Shown here: piece by piece, positions 53,859-64,000 of the stretch
Position numbering within the stretch: the first letter of the stretch is position 1
Layout of the letters: every line of letters starts with the position of its first letter
Program-made: the position numbers and the translations under genes
Source: Pisaster brevispinus
Lineage: Eukaryota > Echinodermata > Asteroidea > Forcipulatida > Asteriidae
NCBI GenBank assembly: GCA_023634235.1
Contig: JAMKCF010000020.1
Location: 7,750,001-7,814,000 of the forward strand
Direction: 5' to 3'
Length of the DNA stretch: 64,000 nucleotides
Notes under the pieces: generated by a model
Told to the model about the DNA's origin: nothing
What the model saw: only the letters and a program-made list of their open reading frames with translations
Databases searched by the model: none

Positions 53859-56150
53859 ATGCAGAGGGTCACGTCCAACGAGTGGCCTCCGTTTCGACCC
53901 CACACAACACCCCCTTTTCTCGACCCTGACAACTCTATTACTACTACAGATGAGTTTGCCGGCAAACAGGAAGTACTTGTGTGCAAAGAGGACAAGCTAG
54001 CGGGGATCGGAGGTCGGAAGAACGGGGACGATTTGCAGCATTACTCCAGGGATAAACTTACAGACAGAACACCAGGCAGGACTTTGAATAGTATCATTGG
54101 TAGTGACCTGGGTGAACGCGCTCAGCAAATCACGGAAAGGCATGATCGGAACGCGAGGAGCAGGGGCCTGCAAGGGGAAACCATACTAGACACGACCGCC
54201 GGCCCACGTCACCCGTCAGACTACGGCAGTCAGACGGTACAGGGCGCTGTGCTTGGTATCGGGCCTGTCGTGGAATCGGGTTATGTCAATGTGGACTCAT
54301 CATCCCATCTTATGATTGGAAACAAAGCAGATACAGACCGACGAGCATGCGATACATCACCATGTACGATGGATACCAGGAGAGGATGTAATTCCAGTAA
54401 TAACCGCAGGGATTACGTGGATAATTCGCGCCAGAATGGAAGAGACGAAGACGACGAGGATTATTTCGACTCTGACAGAGATGAAGATATTAACTTCGTT
54501 CACTTATTACGCCGCAGGGCTCAGCAGGAGCAAGAAATCACGGCCATTTTTCAGCCCCCGTCGAGCATGGACTCATCAATGTATGTCACATACAGTGACC
54601 TTTCCTCCATATTCGGGGGTGAATTATCCGAGGAGGACCGTGACACGATTTTCACCGGTAACCTTTCCACGAGCAGCGAGGAGCTAAATGCGAATAATTC
54701 CAGCTCTGCGTCGAGCTACGGTGTCCTCCATAAAGTGCGAGACACAAACTTGAATACGCGGCTGGCAAAATCTACGGAGTCTATCCCTACCCAGGTCGAC
54801 TGTGAGCGACAGAGAGCGGAAGAAAACGCACAACCGCTACAGCGATCGCGAAGCTTGGAGAATTTGAACTTGTTGCGAGTTGGTTCATCAGGGGCGCCGT
54901 CATGCGACGACTTCTCATCAACGCGGCCGGCCGCGGTAAATATTAGTAATTATGCAAGCTGCCTTGAGAATAATAATGCACGCAGGTCGCCGGGAACGAG
55001 CGCCTGCGCAATGCGGCGATTAATTACGGCGAAGGAGAACGTGCGAGAGAGCGACGATATTACGAGAGGGGTCAAAACAGACCAGGGAGACGAAGATACA
55101 CCCGTGGAACGATCGTTCGCCGAAGAGGTGCGATTGTGTGCCCTCCCTGTCTATATCCCACCTGCTTCAGATAGGATGTATCATCAACATCAACGGGTGC
55201 CTTCGCCCCTCATGGAGATGGATGAAGACGAAGATGAGGACGAGGCATCGCAAGGAGGTGTTGAAGAGAAACATAAAGAGGTCACGGGTGCAGGGGAGGA
55301 CAAAGCACCACCGAAGCCGAGACGAGGTGAAGAACGTAGTCTCCCACCCGAGCAGGAATCAGCCAATGAGATGATGAAGAGGGTGTCATCACCTCGCGCT
55401 GAGATTGTAGCCAAACCTGCGAGTGATGAGACCAAGAAGGATAAACCACATGACAGTGATGCCAAGGATAAACATAGGACTGGTGACGAGAGCACAGAAT
55501 CCAAGATGGCGGCCCCCAACATCAATGTGCCACAGATAATTGAAACCCTTGTGGAGGATGATGAAGACAATGAAGGGGAGAGAATTGTTCTCCAGCTTCA
55601 GTCCCGTCTTGCTGCCGTGGAGAAACTCGCTCAAGATCTCTCGGATCAGAATGCCAAACTCCAGGAGGAGTTAACAGAAATGCAGCTGGAAGTCGAGGAG
55701 TCGCAGGATAAGTACAGGGAGGGTGGGGACATTGAGGAATATCGTGACATGAAGATCGAACTCGACCGTGCTGTCAGAGACTGCCGTATCATGCAATATC
55801 GTCTGCGTAAAGCTGAGAGAAAGAACGAGGAGTTCGAGCAAGATCGAATGCAGTGGGAGGATCGCATACGGGCCAGCACGGCCGGCATCCCCACCCCCTT
55901 GATCTCTGGGTCCGCTGTTAGTTCGGGCGACTCGTCTCCGGAAGATACCCGATTGAGTGAGATTGCCGAACTCCATCAGGAGTTGAGAACAGCCAAAGAT
56001 GTATCCATAAGACTTCATCAAGAACTTGAGATGATTGAAGAGAAAAGAGCCAAGACGGAAGAGGAGTGTCAGAATTTGAGGAGAAAATTAGTGGATTCGG
56101 AAAATACCAGAAAAGAGATGAAACGGGAACTGGAGAAGACACGGACCGAG
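53859..56150 (+). CDS. MTCL/SOGA-type microtubule crosslinking factor, first coding exon (partial gene)
   Basis: This is a 764-codon exon ending in E|gtaaga at 56151. The ATG at 53859 is the first in frame after a stop at 53808-53810. A two-codon upstream ORF (ATG GAG TAA, 53839-53847) lies just before it. Residues 1-570 are low-complexity and acidic (DEDDEDYFDSDRDEDIN; MEMDEDEDEDEAS) with a proline-rich APPKPRR near 483. A coiled coil begins near residue 574 (LQLQSRLAAVEKLAQDL). The block EEYRDMKIELDRAV..CRIMQYRLRKAE (about 626-655) and AKDVSIRLHQELEMIEEKRA (about 710-730) resemble the conserved MTCL1/SOGA coiled coil. That family crosslinks and stabilises microtubules and acts in polarity. 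The rest of the gene lies to the right of the window. The family call rests on my memory of the motif, not on a search. Confidence 0.8.
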
Positions 56151-57461
56151 GTAAGAAACAAATTTGTTGTTGGAAGACATAAACTGCCTGACGTTTAGAC
56201 CATGTAACCTTTGTTTACAAAAATAGTGACCTTATACATTCCAGGGTCTTTCTGGAAGGCAATACACTACATTGGTCATATGGACAGTTTGACATTTTGC
56301 GACATTAACTTACACATACATTCAAAAGTTGTAAAAGTTACAGCTGTACAAGTTTTGAGATGAGCCCCTTTCTTCATTATAAAAGTTGATACAAATCAAA
56401 CTTCAATTTCCTTAAAATATGAGATTTTGTTTTCTTCCATTGGGCTGTGAAATCCATGCTCTATGGCTCTTTTGTAAACATGTGATGTCACAGGTTACAT
56501 GGTCTATTCAAAGTACATGATCATGCACGTGTCCAACCAGTTAACAACGATCGTGAAGTTCTTATTTTGCTGTTTTGCCTTCCCATCTGCCAGGAGGAGG
56601 CATTGCTCATTCCCAAGTAGTATTTACCCAGGCCTTGCGCGTAAGCTTTTTGTAAAGCAGCCCACCAGGCTAGTAACTGCGGTTTACATGCCCCTAGGAA
56701 AATTTAGTAGCCCAGATTGTAAACTTTTGTCATGAATGTATCTTCCTGATGTACTAATGGTAGCGATCACAACCAGTTTAATAATCAAAGGAAGCTACAT
56801 TGACAAACTCAAAAATAAGTTAATACCTTTTTAAAAGGTACCATGTCCATCTGAAAAGGAAGATGAACATTATAAACAAGTAGGTTGCAAACCAGTCATC
56901 AGCAGTTTTTACTAGACAATGTACGCCGGGCTAGTGTTAATGGAGAGCCCCGTTTACCCTAGTGATTTCGAACAAAATCCATTGCTTTACTTTTGTGTGT
57001 GTTTATAAATCCCTTAATCAAATAAAGATAAAGATCGGTGACATTTCTAATGTTTTTAAGGCTAAGTTTTTGAGAAATCATCAGTGTTGATTGATGACAG
57101 TCCCCCCCTGGTTTTTCTTAGTCTAATAATCCCATGCTCTATATTCTGTCGAGCAGTCAAACAAAATAGAACGACCATCAAATATAAAGACAGCGAGAAT
57201 CGTTAAAGTTTTTAAGTCACACTGGCATTGAAGTAATAGCCTTTATGGGAAATTTGATTAATAAAAGTAATGACCACAATTCCTCTCATTAGTCAGTCTA
57301 GCCGCCGCCTACCCATACTATTAAGTTCCCATTCGTGACGTGGCCATCTTCTTTTTCCCATGTAGCCAAAACTCCACTGGGACTGAAAGTGAAAAATAGC
57401 AAGGCCCACTTATTCAAAATGAGACTAAAAAACACCATTGTCACTGGGTGTGTAGCAGTTG

Positions 57462-57635
57462 CAGGCCTGGAATTTCATTTTTGAGAGGGCAAGGACATTT
57501 TCATATTGCAAAGGGCACTTCCATTGGAGAATCTTAACGTCTGTGGGAAACTTTTGAAGGGGCACCAAGGCCAAGACCAGGGGCAACATAATCAATGGCG
57601 TCCATGGCCTTTTCTATTTGTATGATTCCAGGCCT
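57462..57635 (-). mobile_element. MITE, CAGGCCTGGAATT family, copy 3
   Basis: Starts caggcctggaatttcatttt and ends gattccaggccta; inside are gcaaagggcacttccattgg and aacttttgaaggggcaccaa. It has the best preserved ends of the four copies. Confidence 0.75.
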
Positions 57636-59132
57636 AGTGTCCGAACCCGAAAATTGTCCACTCTACACTAATGACATACATAAAGCCGTTCTCTAATTTG
57701 ATGCAAAGTCGTGAACGTTGAGCGTGAATCATATTTGGCTATCTCTTTGTATTTAAACACAGAAGTATGACGCCATCTTTACGGGCAAATTTCATTCTGG
57801 CTTGCAGGCGCGTCAAGTGCTCAAATTATCAACGCAGCCGCGCTGCCAATCGTGCAATGAGAATTGAGTTTAGTGCAATGAGAATTGAGTTTTGTGAAAT
57901 GTACGCGTGCTGTACGCGTTGTCCGTAAAGATGACCGATTTACGTCATATTGCAACCTATCTATAGTCAATCTCGAAATCACAAGAGGATTTGATTATAC
58001 ATGTACATGCACACAAATCCTCTTATACTTGTAGGTACATGTAGTCTGGGAATCCGTCTACCCTGCTTTAAGTCCATCAACTAATCCATGCAGGTCATTT
58101 TTTATTAAATTTACTTAAAAATGAAATAAAACAACTTTAAAAGTAAAGTACCATAAGGTCATAACAGTCTCATAACATCCAGGAACATAACATAGTTCTT
58201 ATTTATATAAAACAAAATATAGGTTGGTTGTAGCATGAATTTGAGAGTTTGTTCACCCTTTCTGTTGTACTGTAGGCTTTATGTTGATTCTCTTGCCTTA
58301 ACTTGCTGCTTAAAGCAATTTGTTTGGAGTATTACAGTCGGTGAAATATTTAATATATAAATCAACGGTAACCTTTGAATTGTATTTATAATGATTTTAA
58401 CAGTGTGATGTCGCTGTACTTTGATGTAACTTTAATGAGTATGGAGTAGGCTTTATATACCAATACGAAGCTGTAGTACAAAAATGAGTGGGTGAAATTG
58501 CTAGCACTGGAGCACGAAAGGTCTTCCTAGGTATTGTCACATAAACCCACAATCCAGCTGCTTGCACGTTAATCAATATTTGTGTATGGGAAAAAACCCA
58601 CAAACAAACATTCCAGTCAGTCAAAATTCACTCATCACTATCTGAACCATGACATAGAGTTTCATGTTTAAGCAGAGAAATCGCTTTTCACATTTCTGCT
58701 GAGGAAAAATAAGCAGAAAATCAGTCACAGATGGTACAACATTTTGTATTTTGACTGCTAACCTTAATCTGATAAGCAAAATTGTTTGGGCTGCAGCTTT
58801 ATTAAACTGAGCCAAGGTTTTATACGAGAACTTCCTGGATTTTTACAATTAATGAAAAATAAATAAAACAACAACAACAACAACAACCAGCATAATTATG
58901 CGAGTAATATGTACCTGCGTAAAAAAAAGTACGCATGTATGGTGACTCCAAGCACAACCCCACTGTGAAGGATGGATAAATTACTCGCGGATCTAAAAAT
59001 AACAGTTCGACTAGGGTTAATGACACGGGTGAATACGTTTTTTCACATGAACAAATTGCACTCGAGCTGTTCAGCAGAAGAAGAAGAAAAAAGAAATCTG
59101 ATCAAATTTGAGCAAAATTAACAAGGAACAAG

Positions 59133-59290
59133 GGGCCTGGAATAACATGGAGGCCACAGAAGGCCTCTGTTACTCCTGGTCTTTGCCTTGATGCCCCTTC
59201 AAATGTTTCCCATGATTTTCCAATAGAAGTGCCCTTTGAAAAAAAAACCAATTTGGCCTTGCCCTCTCAAAGATGAAATTCCATCCCTGG
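59133..59290 (+). mobile_element. MITE, CAGGCCTGGAATT family, copy 4
   Basis: Begins gggcctggaataacatgg, contains ggtctttgccttgatgcccc and ttcaaatgtttcccatg, and ends gaaattccatccctggg. It is oriented opposite to copy 3, 1.5 kb away. Confidence 0.7.
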
Positions 59291-62200
59291 GAACTATAAT
59301 ATAGTCACAGGGAATAACAATGACGTAGCCATCCCTGGACTATATTAATATTACTGGTTGTGCAGCACATGTTTCTGTGCTCAGCACATTTCTTTGTGCA
59401 TGTCAAATTAGTGTGCTTAAATATGTTGATGAAATTGGCCACATATGGAAAAATGGTAGTTCAGCCGTTGAGTTTAGTAAATGTCATGTACAATATCAAT
59501 CTCCTCATTGCATTTAAAAAAAAAAGACCACCATTTTTTCCAAAGTGTTCATGCAAAACGTTACACCACTACAACTCATATTCATTCACATATTATTTAG
59601 GCCAGTATCAAATTCATTCCTTACACGCTACAAACAAAAAACTTTTATCAGTAATGTACATATTACATGCTCTGGTGATTGAAATTTGATTGGTATTTAT
59701 GATAAACGGGGTTATGCCTCGTTGCCCTCCCCATCGCAAGGTTTATGAGTTCAGAAAAAACAGGCGTGTGCTTGTTGACACCATGATTGCTTGAGCATAA
59801 AGTACAATATTAACACTGTGTACTCACAGAAATGGAAAATTGACAAAATGTTGTATGAAGAGTTATTGTTAGGCTGTACTCGTGGTGCTTTGGATGATGT
59901 GTGTGCAAACTTTCAACAGAAAGTTTTTTTCTTGGAGATGTGTTAATCTGATTTTACCAGTACAGTAGGAGTTATGTAATATAATTTAACCCTCCACCTG
60001 CCTAACACAACCATTCGCATAATAGTAAAAGTTGAATTTTGTTGCTATTGCCAATTAGCAGTAAACTCAAATTCCACACTAATGCACCAGTGAACTGTGC
60101 TGCATTTAGTAGGGTTCTACATGGCCTTGACATGTCCATGTGCAATCACAGTCGATGCATGCTGGTGCATTGAGCAGGGTAGGGTTGATGTCTAGTGCCA
60201 AGACTGGCGTGAAACAGTTCACTTCATTTTTTAAAAATAAATGCGACAGAATTCTCTGTTGCATTCTGCTGCTGTTTGCAGGTTTTCATGTCAACTGTGT
60301 TGCTTTTTGATGCATTTAGCAGGGTGCCTAGAAAACACACGAAGGTGGTTAAAAAGAACGAATAATTACCACAGAAATGAATAGGTTTTTCAAAAGTGAG
60401 TTCAAATTGAAAGGCTGGCAAAAGAGCTCCAGAAAATTTGATACGTTGATAATAATGTTTAAAATATGGGCATCATGATGGAAACAGAAAGCTCTGCTTA
60501 ACCCATCATGAAATTCATTAATCATTCAGTTTCAATGAATACTAAAGAGTCAAGTCTGATCAAGTTTCGGTATCTTGTATTTACTTACCCAAAACTGAGA
60601 CATTTCTGTACAGGACCTCGCAAACATTTATTACACATTTAAATTTAAAATGCAAGCTACAGTTTTCTAAATTGACACATAGCAATGTTGATATGACTGG
60701 TTAAAGTTTGTGTCACTTTACGTTTACCTAGCCCAACACTTGATATTACTCAACACTTTTTTATATTATATGTACATGTAGGACTAGATTTTTGTTGAAC
60801 TGTTTAATTTTGTTTGAACCCGCTTTTATTTACAACGCAGAGAAAAATGTAGCATAAATAAATCGGTTATTAAAACAAATAATAAAATAACAATTATAAA
60901 ATACATTCTGTAAAAGTTTGCCTTTAAAGGTATAGATTGGTGATATAGTTTGAACAATTCTTTGAATATTCTGATTTATATTTCACCTACGGATTATATG
61001 ACGAAGAATTGCAGCATTTAAAGGAAATAAACTACTCATGTTTTGTGCTTGGATCTAAACCATTAAAATTCGCTCCAAAGACAAATTAAATCTTGCTCTG
61101 TCGAAACTAGGTCACCAGCAATGGATTCATGTAATTCGAATTGCTGGTGGTCGCGTCTGTGTTAATTTCTCTTTAGAAAATTAATTTTTAAGCAATCATT
61201 TCTGCTTGACGTCTTTATAAAAATTGGACACAGGTCAAGGTCTTTTAACCGTACACGATGACACCAAATAAAGGCCACATTTGGTTCGACGATACTTCTT
61301 CGTTCTAGATAACGCTCATTATAATTTTAGCCCCATATACCCTTTTTACCCTAACATATTATAATTTTTATACCACGTAACCTGTGACATCGCATGTTTA
61401 CAAAAGAGCCACAGAGCCTGGACTTCCTGTCGGCACGCTTTGTACACAGCTCAATGGAAGAAAATGAATTATTTTTTTTACAATTTACGGAGATTCACTG
61501 TCTTTTTTTAGCAACTTTCGATATGATGAAAGGGGGGCCCATCTCAACATTTTTATAACTCCTATATTTATGTAGAAATTAGGGGGGAAAAAAGCAAAAT
61601 TTCCCAGATATGACCAGTGCAGTATCTTGCCTGTCATAAATGCCCTAGAATGTATAAGGTACCTCTTTTCGTTACAAACAAAGGTTATACACGGTTTGAT
61701 CGTCATGCCAGTAGAGCTCTCCAATATTAACACAAATGAACTGTTCCACTGTTTTATGGATTACTAAACCACTTCATGCCCTGCACTGCCAAAACCGTAG
61801 GCGGATTTCATTGCCAATTTACATAATAAGCCTATTATTAGCAAACGTAAATAGATTCTGTCTGTCTATTTCTGGACTGAAATTTTATAGAAAGAACAAT
61901 CTGCTCTCTCCTAAGGGAGTCCATTAAAACTAATGAAAGCCCTTTGGCATTTTCTCACCTATCGACAGGAATTCCCACATATTGTTTTGCAAAAAAATTA
62001 ATAAAATGACAAAAATAAAAACTATTTTCTCACATGCAAACACCGCAGCGTGTTTATCATCACTCTGCAATCGCAGCTGTGAAACACATCAACAATCAAT
62101 GGCTAATTTTCTAATTATTATAGTAATGTCTTAATCATGGAGCTGTATAATAAAGCATTATGCAAGTGCCCAGCGGAGAAAATCGAAGTAAGGTTTGTGA

Positions 62201-63879
62201 CCACTGAGTCACCGCTGTACTTCTTGCTGTGTACGTTGTACCTCGGCGAAAGCTTTCTCTGTGGTTGTACACGGCCACGGGATCCCCATAGTGTAGTACT
62301 ACTACTACTAGTAGCCTTCAATGTAATTGCACTACATTCAATCTTCCATAATGGGTCAGTTCTATATTTCAAAGCGATGGTACACGTAGCACTTGAAGCC
62401 GGTGCAACCATGGATTTCCTTCATGGTGCACCTGACCCCTCGATGCACCCATATTAACATACCTGATACAATTATGAGCATGCATTCCACTCATTTGACT
62501 TTTAAATGTGTGTTAATTCCCGTGTGTACTTCACAGAGTAGATTTATAGCGGGGTCAGGGTATAAATACACACTGGTTTAGATTCCATTTGGGATTCTAA
62601 TTAACATAATCTCATCAACATCATCTAATTTGCATAAATACAATGTGGTCATTATACTGAACGGTTTAGGTTGTACCCTCCGTGCATGTACTGACGAGAC
62701 GAAAATGGCGAGTTTCTTTGTGTGGAACATAGTGTTGATTACATTATGTTAATGTGTAAACACTGTACACATGCCTTGCATTCGTAGAGATGACAATATT
62801 GTACATAATGCTGTTTGTATACTCAGGCATGCAACTCTTCCGCGTTTCCGCGGATTTCCGCGTTTTTTAAAAATGATCAGCGCTAAAATAAAAAAAAAAT
62901 ATTTTTTTTTTTTTTTTTTTCGATTTTTTTTTAAAAAGCCTTATACATGCTTGGCAACAACAATGTACAACCACAATAATGTGAAATAAGCCTAGTACAT
63001 GCTAAGAATGCACCTAAGAGCATAATAAACCTCAAAATTTTCTAGGGTACCATTGTGGATCTCATGTCCCTTGGCGTTTTGGCTGCCTCGCTCCGCGCTT
63101 GCGTTGTGCCTTTGAAAATTTCCTCTTTTTTTTTCATCGGGCAGTTGCATGCCTGTATACTGAATAGGGCTAAATAATATGTACATGCACATGTACATAC
63201 ATTAATATTATGTACACCTATTCACGTGTAAAGTGTAGTTAAAAAAAAACAGTGTCTGTTGTGTTGTCATGTAGCTATAACCATACAATTATTTGTTTGT
63301 ATTTTGCAGTACAGAATCATACATTTTCTGCATGTTACTTATGCTAATCAGTATTCCCAACCAGAATACCTGCATCTTTTAACAAAAATAACATTTTGTT
63401 CCAAAGAAAAAGAAATAAACTTGTGTTTATCTCTTCTCTCTATAGTAGTAAATGAATCAAAGTAAATAATTTGAAGCGATTAAAAAAGCTAATATTTGTT
63501 CTTCCTCGTTTGTGTAATCCATGCATTTAGTTGATCATCTTGTGTTAATGATATTCTGAAATTGCACGTGTAGTTCGTGAGCAATGTATACGTAACTTTC
63601 AATGAATAACACCAATGTGATAAATGTACCTTGAATATTTAAACACTTCGTTTCAATTTCACGAATAACTTGTAGATTTTAATATGGTAAACTGAACCTA
63701 GCGGTTTCATCAAGCAGTATACATTAAATGACAGTTTTGGCTGGTCGGCGGCTAAGCACTATTATGTCTGTTTAATATTAGGCCTAGGGCTTTACATTAC
63801 AGTATATGATAGACTAGCCATGGCTACGGTTACCCGTACAAAGTACACTGGAACATGCCACCACATACATGTACGTTAA

Positions 63880-64000
63880 AGGGAGGGGTGTATCGTACCT
63901 TTGGTAATTACTCCAAAAATTATTGACCATAAAAACTCATTGGTAAGGAGCACTGGAGAGATGTTAATTTCAGCCAAAAAATTGAGTCTGCCTTTCTTGG
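63880..64000 (+). repeat. Dispersed repeat, second copy of 33843-34030 family (cut by window end)
   Basis: gtatcgtacctttggtaatt, aaaaattattgaccataaaa and cattggtaaggagcactgga match 33858-33925 in order. Confidence 0.55.

Larger units (their letters stand above)
56151..64000. other. First intron of the MTCL-type gene (to window end)
   Basis: Begins with donor gtaaga. No further exon recognised in 7.8 kb. Contains two CAGGCCTGGAATT MITEs (57462-57635, 59133-59290), a short CTA/TAG run near 62298 and part of the repeat seen at 33843-34030. Confidence 0.6.

Noticed and set aside
62137..62457. 106-codon plus-strand frame as a gene or next MTCL exon
   Set aside because: No coiled-coil pattern, no family match and no suitable splice phase; regarded as a chance frame.

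Overview
The window is AT-rich animal nuclear DNA. Short coding exons with GT/AG borders sit in long introns and spacers full of small non-autonomous repeats: tRNA-headed SINEs, inverted-repeat MITEs, fold-back elements, simple repeats and a LINE remnant. There is no operon structure, CRISPR array, rRNA gene or functional tRNA gene. The exon structures, protein relationships and repeat style suggest a marine deuterostome invertebrate. An echinoderm, perhaps a sea star, is my best guess but is not proven. Most of the longer open frames outside the exons below are chance frames in repeats.

Layout. (1) 3884-24873, plus strand: the 3' two-thirds of a KCNQ (Kv7) voltage-gated potassium channel gene, from the S4 voltage sensor to the stop codon. 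It has eight coding exons plus a candidate 27-nt cassette exon; exons for the N-terminus to S3 must lie left of the window. (2) 24874-38078: the KCNQ 3' UTR and intergenic DNA with MITEs, a GC-rich island and CRE-bearing repeats. (3) 38079-44346, minus strand: a complete four-exon gene for the mitochondrial ATP synthase inhibitor IF1 (117 residues), convergent with KCNQ. (4) 45664-46773, minus strand: a second, partial IF1-like copy that keeps the coiled-coil exon but has a diverged inhibitory exon and a broken splice donor. (5) 53859-56150, plus strand: a very large 5' coding exon (764 codons) of an MTCL/SOGA-type microtubule-crosslinking coiled-coil protein. It is followed by an intron that runs to the window end.

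The three genes are functionally unrelated (membrane excitability, mitochondrial energy conservation, microtubule organisation), so the neighbourhood shows gene order rather than a pathway. The points most worth a second look are the IF1 duplicate, the in-frame KCNQ cassette exon, a perfect 77-bp inverted repeat flanking two KCNQ exons whose joint loss keeps the frame, a fold-back element that split a LINE tail and left an 8-bp target duplication, two hAT-like MITEs with near-perfect 8-bp target duplications, and dispersed repeats that carry CRE, CCAAT and CTCF-like motifs.
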